Source: Trissonchulus latispiculum (Eukaryota; Nematoda; Enoplea; Enoplida; Ironidae). From it: 64,000 nucleotides of DNA. Both the position numbers and the translations under genes were made by a program. A model generated the notes under the pieces. The model saw only the letters and a program-made list of their open reading frames with translations. It ran no database searches and was not told where the DNA came from. This document shows, piece after piece, positions 11,422 through 20,496 of this stretch. The DNA is taken from contig JASAND010020306.1 of NCBI GenBank assembly GCA_030248195.1, positions 34,551-98,550 on the forward strand, in the 5' to 3' direction. Numbering within the stretch: position 1 is the stretch's first letter; every line of letters begins with the position of its first letter.

Positions 11422-12633
11422 ATGTGCGAACGTCCGCCTCCATCAGGTACTAGTGGCACTACTGACGCTCAGTCGAGCCAACAAAACCCTGTCCGAACTT
11501 CAGGTCGATCGAAATCGAAAAGTCCAAGCCGAGCATTTACAGCTCACTTATCTCAGAAGACAGACGAGCTCCAGCAAGCCCTTAACAGTCAGAGTCAACA
11601 AATTCAGCAAGACCGTACCTATCTCCACAGTCTCAACCAGCATCTAGACTATCTAGCTGCCCAGCTATCCAGTCTCAAGGCAGGCTTTACGGCCCACTCA
11701 GACAGTGTCGACCGTACAATACAGCAACTACAGACCGACGTCCAAGCTACTAATCCCGGTTTTGTGGCCGCCTTACAACAAGCCTATCCTATCCGGCAGA
11801 TACGCCAGATTCAAACTACGGTTGGACGTTTGTCACAACAAGGACCTCCAATCATGCCAGGTGCCGTTTCACTCCCCAAGGATGTCGTGACCATATTTTC
11901 CGGGAAACCCGGCGAAAGAATAAAAGACTGGTTTGTGACGTTTGAATTCATGGCCGATGCAAAAGGGTATTTCAAGATGATTCCAGTTTTCCTGCGAGAT
12001 CAAGCCAGAAGGAAATATATGGAGCTGGATGCAGCGATAAAGTCAGACTATGACCAGTTAAAAGCTCAACTCCAGTCGCTACTGGAACGAAAGGAAACTG
12101 AGCTAATTGCTGGACTTGGTCTAGCCTCGAGACAGCAACGGCCTAACGAGTCCGTTGCCGAATTTGCGTGGCAACTGCAACAGCTAGCGGACGATGGATA
12201 CCCGAACATGGTCCCGGACGCCCGTGAGACTCTTCTCTATCGAAGTTTCATTCAGAATTTACACCCATGTTATCAGAGAGCCCTGTTTCCCCTAAGCCCG
12301 ACTACCTTCCAGGACGCAGTACAGAAAGCCCAGCAGTTAGAGGCTCTCGAAACAATCCGACCACAATCGATGTCGGCTATGGTGCCGGGTGCTCCCACGT
12401 TTCCAGTGAACTCAGTGTCATCATTCACGCCGAATACACCCGGCGCCGTCACAGATCAGATGACGGCTAATCAGCTACAGCGTAGCATGGAACAGCTACA
12501 GGAGCAGATGAAGACATTAACTCGACACGTATCAGCTAGTAGCCCGTCTGGTCATAATGGTCCGTCCAGGCCATTCGCTCAGAACGACCGTGGTCAGTAC
12601 TCTGGATATAATAACCGACCCCCCAGGCTATAA
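11422..12633 (+). CDS. gag: Gag (capsid) of Ty3-like element
   Basis: 403 codons from the first ATG after the LTR. The N-terminal third is Ser/Gln-rich with a probable coiled coil (about residues 50-110). The centre has the retrotransposon capsid pattern, FSGKPGERIKDWFVTFEFMA followed by ARRKYMEL and FAWQLQQLADDGYP, which fits Ty3/Gypsy Gag. The frame stops at 12633 just before a nucleocapsid CCHC knuckle that lies in another frame, at a run of six C. This is either a mutation or a frameshift site. Gag would form the particle shell in the cytoplasm. The element has no pol, so particles would need enzymes from a relative. Confidence 0.75.
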   Translation: MCERPPPSGTSGTTDAQSSQQNPVRTSGRSKSKSPSRAFTAHLSQKTDELQQALNSQSQQIQQDRTYLHSLNQHLDYLAAQLSSLKAGFTAHSDSVDRTIQQLQTDVQATNPGFVAALQQAYPIRQIRQIQTTVGRLSQQGPPIMPGAVSLPKDVVTIFSGKPGERIKDWFVTFEFMADAKGYFKMIPVFLRDQARRKYMELDAAIKSDYDQLKAQLQSLLERKETELIAGLGLASRQQRPNESVAEFAWQLQQLADDGYPNMVPDARETLLYRSFIQNLHPCYQRALFPLSPTTFQDAVQKAQQLEALETIRPQSMSAMVPGAPTFPVNSVSSFTPNTPGAVTDQMTANQLQRSMEQLQEQMKTLTRHVSASSPSGHNGPSRPFAQNDRGQYSGYNNRPPRL

Positions 12634-12653
12634 TATACGACGGACAGCCTATC

Positions 12654-13307
12654 TGTCATAACTGTAGACGGCCTGGCCATTATGCTTCAGCCTGCCGACA
12701 GCGGCGAGCACAGCAGTTTCCTCCTCGTCCGCAGCAAAGTCCGTGGCAGCGCTCAGGACCGCCAGCTGTGGGGGCACAAATACCCCCGCTGCGACGACAA
12801 AACCCCGGTAATAACTACGGGAGTCACGTCAACTCGGTTAACGCAACCATGACCGCGTCTCTTGTAATGTCGGACGATCTCTCCAATCAGCGGGAGCAAA
12901 CAGAGGGTTTGCAACGTGAACTAGCTCGGCAGCGAGAAACCAACGAGCTGTTGATGGAGCAGAACCAACGATTATCTTCACAACTCGGAGAACGAGAATC
13001 TACGCCAAGAGTCTCCGCTGTGACCTGTAATGGAACTACAGGCTGGGCGATGCGAGTCAATCGCTCTCATAAAAGAAGAGAGAAGCTAAGCAAAAAGGCA
13101 AATCATCGCCCTATGTCCCTCGTGCCTTCAGTGAGAAGGAATGGTTTGAGTTTCCATTGGACAACTTTGCTTTTCTTTCTGCTCACAGCCATGGTTGTCG
13201 GCTGTTATGACGATAATATTTTGGTTGCTCCAGAGCATCCAATGTTATGCCTTTCTGATGAAGGTATGTCTTTCTGCGACTACCTGGACCGTTGCAATGC
13301 CATATGA
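12654..13307 (+). CDS. Nucleocapsid knuckle fused to env signal region (shifted frame)
   Basis: In this frame a CCHC zinc knuckle, CHNCRRPGHYASAC, starts at 12654. It is followed by Pro/Gln-rich sequence, a Glu/Gln-rich coiled coil at about 12890-13015, and then a basic stretch and a hydrophobic segment, TTLLFFLLTAMVVGC (about 13159-13203), that looks like the env signal peptide. So the end of gag and the beginning of env share one frame with pol lost between them. The frame stops at 13307 and env continues in the frame that is open from 13292, which implies an indel near 13295. Probably non-functional as it stands. Confidence 0.6.
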   Translation, partial: CHNCRRPGHYASACRQRRAQQFPPRPQQSPWQRSGPPAVGAQIPPLRRQNPGNNYGSHVNSVNATMTASLVMSDDLSNQREQTEGLQRELARQRETNELLMEQNQRLSSQLGERESTPRVSAVTCNGTTGWAMRVNRSHKRREKLSKKANHRPMSLVPSVRRNGLSFHWTTLLFFLLTAMVVGCYDDNILVAPEHPMLCLSDEGMSFCDYLDRCNAI

Positions 13308-14698
13308 CTTTCACCGATCCGGATTCTCAGCCACTAGCAACAGACGTATTGCTATACAAACGGAACTATGTTCAGTATAAATCTGTAGCATACAAATGCG
13401 CGAAGGTGACCCAAACCAAAGATGTCATGACCTACTTCCTAGGTGACCATCACCTCATGGAGGAGAATAAATTCAATGTACGTGTCGATGCAGACGAATG
13501 TTACAGTATGAAAGAGTGGCACAAATGTGAAGAGGGCCCAATGAGAAAAGTTGGCGAATTATACGAGACAGAATTTGACCTGGAGTGGTGGAACCCTGAT
13601 GGTGGCGTGCACTGCTGTAAGTGGAAGCATCTTGAAGTCACCAACTGCTATATGCACAAAGCCTTTGTGTATAAACGACATCATTCAACTCAGATGGAAA
13701 GTACCGCTGGAGATGTCAGCCACTGTGAGTACAGCACAGGCAGTTGTCAACCAAAGGATGGCACTCATCTTTTGTGGGACGTGAACGAAGACGAGAGTTG
13801 CGAGTTTCGTCCCTGGAGACCGATGCCAGGCCTTCAATGGGATTCAAATTGGTTGTCCGAAGACGGTAATTTGGTTCTTACTTTCCGTCACCAATGGAAA
13901 TCCAAGGATTGTGACGGGAAGGAAATCGCCATCAGTGATCAAGGTATCCCTTTCCGAGATTGTCAATGTGCGGATCCGCTGATCCGATATGTAATATTTG
14001 ATTGGGAACCTGCCGTAGTACAGCAATTAACCTGTGAACTACGTTACTATTATACATTTGATGAGTTACCCCCACAATTCTGTCAGCTCAATAAACCTGG
14101 TCCTACTGATAGCCATGACATGGATCTACGGAATCTGTCTCTAGAACTTGACTCTAGAATTAAAACCCTAGGTTTGGCCTCTCCGTTGTCGACTGACACC
14201 TTTCAGATTTCCTTTACGCCGCACATGCAGCGATTGTATGAAGCCTTGCGGTTTTTTCATGCCTCCATTTCGGAAACGGAGCAAATCGTGTTTTACCTCC
14301 GTGTACTGATCGCTTTGTACTGGAATGCCTAAACTACCGGGCGAGTTCCCCGTTCAGAAACTCTCAGAGATCTGGCATTTCTTTTGGGCGGCTGCCCCGT
14401 GGGTCATGCCGATCTACCCACCACCTCACAGGCGAGTAGAGGTCGCTATCCTGCTCCTGTGTTTCGAGCGTTAGACTTGGCCTCCATGTCTATCCACCAC
14501 ATGGAAGGCGTGTTCGGTCTGCTCTTTCATACTGTAAGTGATGGCTGTTTTCCCTCATTGACCACAGCCATTAAACGTCTTTTGCGTACAAGAGTTGTCA
14601 ATCAGTTACGCAAGAACACTTGCAGAACTTTTGGCCCTGAGAAAGTTCATCATTTATTAAGCCGTATCAGACTTGAACAATCCCATCATATTGCATAG
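13292..14698 (+). pseudogene. Env-like glycoprotein gene, with nonsense mutation
   Basis: The open frame runs to a TAA at 14330-14332 and continues in the same frame to 14698. The TAA replaces AAA of the upstream copy, so it is a nonsense change. The N-terminal half is Cys-rich (for example CYSMKEWHKC, VHCCKWKH and CEYSTGSC) and follows a signal-like segment in the preceding frame, as expected of a secreted or envelope ectodomain. I do not see a strong C-terminal membrane anchor. Position after gag and before the 3' LTR fits env of an errantivirus-like element. The fusion-protein class is not recognisable. Broken by one frame change and one stop. Confidence 0.65.
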
Positions 14699-14822
14699 CC
14701 GTCCCTCTGACTCCTAACTTTTACTGTTTCTATGTTCTCCCCATTACATACAGTAACTTTGACATTTTCATATATTCCAACTGTGTTCGCAAGAGGTCAT
14801 GCTCTGTTTTAGAGGGGACAAA

Positions 14823-15436
14823 TGTAGCGACTCATTAATCTTTTCCTTTCTTTAAAACTTTCTTTCTTCTTTTAAACCATTCTCCTTAATTAATTCTTAC
14901 ACTATATATCATTTTTCTAACTTATGTCTCAAAATCCGGGTCTCTACCCTAGTTTTAATTCTACTCAACCATAAAAACTACTCAACCATAAAACAAAAAC
15001 AGTTTAACATTTTAAACCCACTTTTAACACCCACTTTCAGAAACGGGGGTGTAACAACAAGTTTTTCTTCAGTTCTAGTTAGGTGTTTGGGCCGAAGAGG
15101 TTGCGTGTATTCTGTTCGGTTTACTCTCTAGTTTACTCTCTGTTGTGGAATCCTGATCCGATTACCGCCTATTTTAACCCTTTTCACTATGACTATCACT
15201 GCATTCGTCCCACTCTGCAATCCCTTCGTTAAGGGTATACTTTTATAAAACTCTGGTTCCCGCAGGAACTTACTTCATAACTGTTACGATTACTCTTCGC
15301 CAAGAGACATATATATACTCCTTTATCCAGTTTGCCTATTGAATAAATCTTCCAAATCCTATCAGTTAGACCTTGACTAGGCTATACCACGCTAGGGACG
15401 TTCACGTGCCTTTTTGTGAAACGACTCGTCGCCACA
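14823..15436 (+). repeat. 3' LTR
   Basis: 614 bp, starts TGTAGCGACTC and ends CGTCGCCACA, with only a few differences from 10772-11385. The near identity suggests recent insertion or recombination. Confidence 0.9.
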
Positions 15437-16311
15437 AATATATTTAACTACAAACAAATATATATACTTTTTACTTTGCGAAATACGCAAAGAAATGGGA
15501 TTTTTATGAATTTGTGGCTTAAACAGGTGGTCAAGGCAAGAGTTCATGCTTTTTTGCTATATTTAAGCAGAAGAGTTAGCCGCTAGAGGGCTTCTCTTCT
15601 TGGCAATTCTTCACAATGCGTGAATGTTCCCCCGTTTAATAGATGGGGTAGCCAAACAGGTTCCGATTTTGTGGGAGGGTACCACTTTTGCCTACCCTCT
15701 CGCCACCAAACGGGGACCCGTTTTGCCTACCTGCACCAAACGGGGACCCCATTTGCCTACTGTACAGTAGGGCGGGGATGCCCTACTGTGTATAGTTATT
15801 TTATGATTTTAAAAGGTTCTTTTCACTATGTAAAGAGTTTTGTATGTTCCAGTTTCCTATAAAACTTCCCCTATAATTTCTGATCTCACTGCAAATATGT
15901 TAATTCTATTACTGTCTGCAAAGATAGAGCATGCATATTCTAGATTGACTGGAAATTTCTGTTTCGAAACTCTGTTCGGTTTAGATTGGCTGGGCGGAAG
16001 TCACGTGTGATTGCATGATTGCACGTTTGTTTTTATGACTTTCCGCCCCGTTAGTCAGTCTACGTTGATCTTTCGCCTTGTCCAGTCGGTTCGAGTGTTT
16101 CGTTCTATTACCAAAATTACGGTCGTATATATATATATTTATTGCAATTTCTTTGGGGAGCCCTGAGCGCCTTTGAACTTCGGGTTAGAAAAGTAAAAGG
16201 CCTCCAGTCTGGTGATAGACTGGACAGGGAACCCTCAAAGCTAATAAGTGGGGTCTGTATCATTCTGGACTTATTATTATATACTATGTATGCCTATTTC
16301 TCTTTCTATTC
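15437..16311. other. No gene; short GC-rich direct repeats
   Basis: No coding region. At 15690-15770 a unit containing CACCAAACGGGGACCC and TTTGCCTAC is repeated, and a related piece recurs at 16904. A stem-forming CCAGTCTGGTGATAGACTGG occurs at about 16205. Otherwise nothing recognised. Confidence 0.4.
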
Positions 16312-16784
16312 CCGGACTATAACTCTGTAAGTATCGAGTGAATTTTTTATTATCTGGTATACCCCCCTCCTTTGTGTACAGTAAATTTAATCAACGGCCA
16401 CTTAGCCTATTGTTTTGTAGCTAAGTTTAGATTGTTAGTTCGGTAAGTAGGGCACTTAAGGCTTAGGTTTGGGGTAACTTTGTTGGGAGTGAGCCTTAAG
16501 TTTCACGATCATCTGGCGCATCTTATTGGCGAGGCTTGTCGAGGTCGGCCGGACTATAACTCTGTAAGTATCGAGTGAATTTTTTATTATCTGGTATACC
16601 CCCTCCTTTGTGTACAGTAAATTTAATCAACGGCCACTTAGCCTATTGTTTTGTAGCTAAGTTTAGATTGTTAGTTCGGTAAGTAGGGCACTTAAGGCCT
16701 AGGTTTGGGGTAACTTTGTTGGGAGTGAGCCTTAAGTTTCACGATCATCTGGCGCATCTTATTGGCGAGGCTTGTCGAGGTCGG
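16312..16784. repeat. Tandem duplication of about 237 bp
   Basis: Two head-to-tail copies (16312-16548 and 16549-16784) start CCGGACTATAACTCTG and end GAGGCTTGTCGAGGTCGG. They differ by one C in a C run and one or two substitutions, so the duplication is recent. No ORF or RNA gene is apparent in the unit. Confidence 0.9.
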
Positions 16785-17437
16785 CCTGGAACTATCTCCA
16801 GTCCAGGTTGCGTGTCCAGTCTATAGCACACAGTACCCCAGTGAAGGTCTTTGGCTGCCCAATATCCAGTCTTTGGGGCCAAAACTTTACACTACCTTCC
16901 CCCACCAAACGGGCACCAATTTTGGAAATGCAGTGAAACTACCGTAATTTTCTGCTCGACCCCCCCTCCCCCGTTGAGTATAATATGTAGATGTGATGAT
17001 GTAACGTACTGAAGTACGTAGCAAAATCATTATGTGAAAAAGATTTTGGATTTTCGTATTTTTCTTTAAATGGAAGATAAGCTTTTCTTCAATTTGCAGG
17101 CAGAAAAATTTCTCTTCCAGCAGCGCCAAAATCAAAAGCGTCTGTGATGCCTTTTACCTAAACCAAAAAGCGTCACAGCCCAAATAAAAATCGTCAATGA
17201 CGCAAAGATGCGTAAAAAACCCGATTCATCAACATTGCGCAACAGATTATGCAACAATTACGCAATTATCTACTAGAAGAAGTATATTATGTTACGCAAT
17301 CCCTGCGCAACAGACTATGTAGTAATTACGCAATAGATTGTGTAATTATTACGTAATTAATTACATAAACTATTGCGTAATTATTGCGTAATCTCAGTAA
17401 TCGGGAGGACCAAGAACCGCTATATGCTCACTACTAG
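16785..17437. other. No gene; TTACGCAAT-type inverted motif cluster
   Basis: Non-coding. From about 17215 to 17398 the 9-mer TTACGCAAT and its relatives (ATTGCGTAA, TTACGTAAT) occur at least eight times in both orientations, so the region can fold on itself. The stretch ends with CTACTAG (17431-17437), the left target duplication of the next element. Confidence 0.5.
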
Positions 17438-17694
17438 CAAGAGTACATAATACATAAGAGTATGACAGCTGGCATACTCTATGTATTATGAGCTCGCTAC
17501 ATCCGATGCGCGCTATCGGCTGACCCCCCCATACATCAGACCCCCCTCACCCCGCCCCAATACATGTACGGGGTCCAAACGGGGGATCGGGCTCGTGCTT
17601 GCATATTTTGTACACAGATGTGTAAATCATACAAGCTTAAACCCCATACACAAATTGGGACGTCAAGTTTAACATGTAAGCATACTAACATAGA

Positions 17695-17923
17695 TGTTGA
17701 AATTAATGAAGACTTTGAAAAGAAATAAAGCTATTGAAGATTTCCTCCTTTACCAGAATGAACCTATATATATAAATCCGTGATGATAGAATACTATATA
17801 TATGTCAGGTTTTTCAACTGCCTTTTCAACTGTGAATTGAAGTCTAAAGCCAAATGTCTTATCTATGTTCAATCTACAATAACCTAAGATTAATCTAGCC
17901 ATACTATCCCTATATTTCCAATA
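17695..17923 (+). repeat. BEL/Pao 5' LTR
   Basis: 229 bp from TGTTGAAATT to CCAATA, matching 23691-23919 with few differences. It contains TATATATATAAAT near 17766. The right boundary is set by the ATAGA duplication rather than by a canonical CA. Confidence 0.85.
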
Positions 17924-17929
17924 TATTTT

Positions 17930-17947
17930 TGGTATCAGGAGCGTGGA
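17930..17947 (+). other. Candidate primer-binding site
   Basis: TGGTATCAGGAGCGTGG begins 7 nt after the LTR. It has the TGG of a tRNA CCA end and resembles the TGGTATCAGAGC-type sites of many LTR elements. The exact tRNA is not identified. Confidence 0.6.
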
Positions 17948-17972
17948 CTTTCTTTGCGCTCTTTCCCTGACT

Positions 17973-18143
17973 ATGACCTCATCCACCATTGACAATATCC
18001 CATGCCACGTCTGCGATCAGAACATTCCAGAAGCCATTCAATGCGACTCTTGTGAACATTGGTGGTGCATAAAATGCATCAACAACGTCTACAACCGGTC
18101 CTTGCCTGACAGTCTGTATGAGACACTCCGTACTTTGGACTGA
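17973..18143 (+). other. PHD-like zinc finger at BEL gag N terminus
   Basis: A C-x2-C, C-x2-C, H, C-x2-C arrangement within the first 45 codons of gag, with the final Cys pair (CSHC) lying just past the stop at 18141. A PHD-like finger in this position is seen in some invertebrate BEL/Pao Gag proteins. It could bind histone tails or act as a structural zinc site; the function is inferred only. Confidence 0.6.
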
Positions 18144-18859
18144 CCCTTCCCTTGGAGCTGCTCCCACTGCTCCCCACTGACTCTACCCCAGTTTCTGGTC
18201 ATTGACGCTGTGTTTTCCAAGGATGACCTGATCAGTACCTACCAATGTGATCCGGCCAATTTTCAGGTCAATCTGCTTCGCCCATTCCAACCGCCCAACA
18301 CGGCGGCGGAATTTTCTGATCCCACTACTCCAGCCTCTCCACCCACCAACCCCGGTACTGCCCAACTGACAGCTGAGTTGGCAACTCTACCCCCCGAACT
18401 ACTACAGCCATGTCGTTCTACCGTTCAGCAGCAGCTGAGTCAGCCTACCACCCCACCACCCCCAATTGTCCAGACCCAACAACTAGCGGGTCAACCTGAT
18501 GTTACCCAACTGCTGCTGCAGCTATTTCAACAACAGGAAATTCAGCGCCAAGAATCAGAAAGACGATACAGAGAAGATGTGGCACGACTGGAAGAGCAAA
18601 GAAGAGAAGATGCAATTCAGATGCGATTGTTGATACAACAACTCACGACCGCCCCTACAAGTTCACACCCCGGCAGTTCTCGCAATGAAGGAGGAGGTAA
18701 CAACGGTAATTCACAGCAAGTAAGAAGTAGTCAGCTTCATCAAACTAGCCAATTACCAAAGTTACAGCTGCCTAGCTTCTCGGGCGACAGACTTGAATGG
18801 AGTAACTTTTGGGACTCCTTTGAGGCGAATATTAACTCTAGAGCCGACCTTCATAATAA

Positions 18860-19235
18860 CAAGAGTACATAATAGATAAGAGTATGACAGCTGGCAGCTT
18901 CTCTGTTATCAGCTGCAGGTACATGCTCTGCACGCTAACGACTGACCCCATACACAAACGTGTACCTAGTGACCCCCCCACAAATCAGTACCCAGTACAC
19001 GTTTCTGTACGTTCACTCGCCGTATCTTTACGTGTTAAAGCTCGAAAACACAACGCCTGCGAGCGTCTAATTTGTGTCTGCTTCGAGCTTTAGAGCGCTA
19101 AGATAGCGGCCGAATTCGTTTGAAGTGAGCATACACGTTTGTGGGGGGGTCAGCCGTTAGCGTGCAGAGCATGTACCTGCAGCTGATAACAGAGAGCTTG
19201 CGAGCTGTCACACTCTTATCTATTATGTACTCGTG
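18860..19235. mobile_element. MITE inserted in BEL gag
   Basis: 376 bp with ends CAAGAGTACATAATAG and its complement (CTATTATGTACTCGTG), flanked by a 7-bp duplication ATAATAA (18853-18859 and 19236-19242). TIRs extend about 80-100 bp. A subterminal inverted pair (AAAGCTCGAA ... TTCGAGCTTT at about 19039 and 19082) forms the centre. Same family as the outer MITE at 17438-24097. It breaks the gag frame. Confidence 0.9.
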
Positions 19236-20157
19236 ATAATAAACAGAAAATGGACTACCTACTGCAGTGTCTTAGAGGCTCAGCCTATGATAAAATAAAG
19301 GGATTCGGACTGCAGGGCGACAAATATGAAGATGTCATCAGTACTCTCAAAAGAGCGTACGGCGACATAAACGACATCAAAATGGATAGTTGGAAAAAGC
19401 TAGGGAACATGCCTCAAGTAACAGATAATCTTTCTAATCTTGAAAGCTTCATAGACGAAGTTCGGGCTGTAGCTATATCACTGAATCGTCTAGGGGTAGA
19501 TAGCAACGTACTCGACGCGTACGTACCACTACTACTAGAAAAATTATCTACTGAACTACATACAAGTGCGTCTCAAATAGCAATGCCAAAGGACCAAACC
19601 CTTACCAGTTGGTCCCTAGAAGAATTTCTGGGTACACTCGAGAAAATTTTAAAGTGGCAAAGAAAAGACTTCAGCTTAGTGAAAAAACAGAAAAAGCCTA
19701 TGGTCTTTTCATCTAACGACAATTCAAATGAAGCTACAACATCTACAGGGACCTCAACTGTGACCTTTTTCCAGTCTACTAACAACAATAAAACAAAGAC
19801 AAAATCCACAGAAAACCGGTTTCCTTGCATTTTTTGCAACGGAAAGGGTCACTACAGTGACAATTGCTTGAAGGTTACAGATGTCAATCAAAGAGTTGAG
19901 TTGGCACAAAAAGGCAAACGATGCTTCAAATGTCTAGCTACAGGTCACACGGCTAAAACTTGCAGGCGCCAACACAACTGCTACCACTGCAAAGGTACTA
20001 CACACAACTCCGCCTTGTGCCGCAAAAAGTCTAACAACACTCACGATCACACATCCCAACATCTGGTGAGTCAAGACGAGAGTAATCAACACCTGGAAAC
20101 CCAGAAAATACTCTCCAGGTTCACCTAGCCAGTTCAAACGAAAAGGACGGCATTGTG

Positions 20158-20496
20158 ATGTCATCCCTTCCATGTCTAGCTAAAAATCTACAAACCGATA
20201 CATCTACCAAAATTCAAATTTATTTGGATTCAGGTGCTCGATTCTCCTGCATCAACCAAGAAGCAGCAAAGAAATTAGGTTTAAAGTCCATCAAAACCGT
20301 TACACTAGAAACAGCACATTTCAACTCCAACACAACTGAGAAGATAGCGGCCGAAGTTATGCAGCTTAGTCTGCTAGGCCCGCAAGGCTTCACTTTGAAC
20401 ATTTTCGTCTACGCCATCAGGAACATGACTCCTTCTCTCCCACTATATCCAGTAGAGTTCGACAATCAGACCAGAAGCTACATTAAGTCCTTCTAG
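20158..20496 (+). pseudogene. BEL/Pao protease region, ending in a stop
   Basis: Contains IYLDSGARFSCI, the D-S-G active site of a retroviral-type aspartic protease, and lies 30 nt after gag in a different frame. It ends with TAG at 20494-20496. The downstream sequence continues in the same frame into RT, but only about 45 codons separate the stop from the RT start, whereas BEL/Pao elements normally have a linker of 200 residues or more. I infer an internal deletion and a stop at its edge. Confidence 0.7.

Larger units (their letters stand above)
10772..15436 (+). mobile_element. Ty3-like LTR retrotransposon, pol-deleted
   Basis: Two LTRs of 614 bp each (10772-11385 and 14823-15436, both TG...CA) bracket a gag gene, a zinc-knuckle segment and an env-like gene. 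There is no protease, RT, RNase H or integrase: the gag nucleocapsid region runs almost straight into the env signal sequence. Both LTRs are preceded by the same purine-rich GAGGGGACAAA tract. The 5' LTR is preceded by the 3' end of another copy, so the array reads env-LTR-gag-env-LTR, as produced by recombination between elements. No target duplication can be assigned because the left end is rearranged. It is a non-autonomous derivative. Confidence 0.85.
17973..20128 (+). pseudogene. gag: BEL/Pao gag, disrupted
   Basis: Starts at ATG 17973. An N-terminal PHD-like finger (CHVCDQ, CDSCEHWWCIKC) is cut by a TGA at 18141-18143, where a Trp codon is expected before the last Cys pair. The frame then continues through a Gln-rich coiled coil (about 18490-18650) and FSGDRLEWSNFWDSF to the MITE at 18860. 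After the MITE (from about 19250, in another frame) come the C-terminal capsid region and CCHC-type knuckles at about 19829-20010 (CIFCNGKGHYSDNC, CFKCLATGHTAKTC, CYHCKGTTHNSALC). The protein would coat element RNA. Two lesions make this copy non-functional. Confidence 0.85.

Noticed and set aside
17160..19240. Regularly spaced repeats as a CRISPR-like array
   Set aside because: Repeats are MITE termini or diverged words without uniform spacers, and the DNA is eukaryotic.
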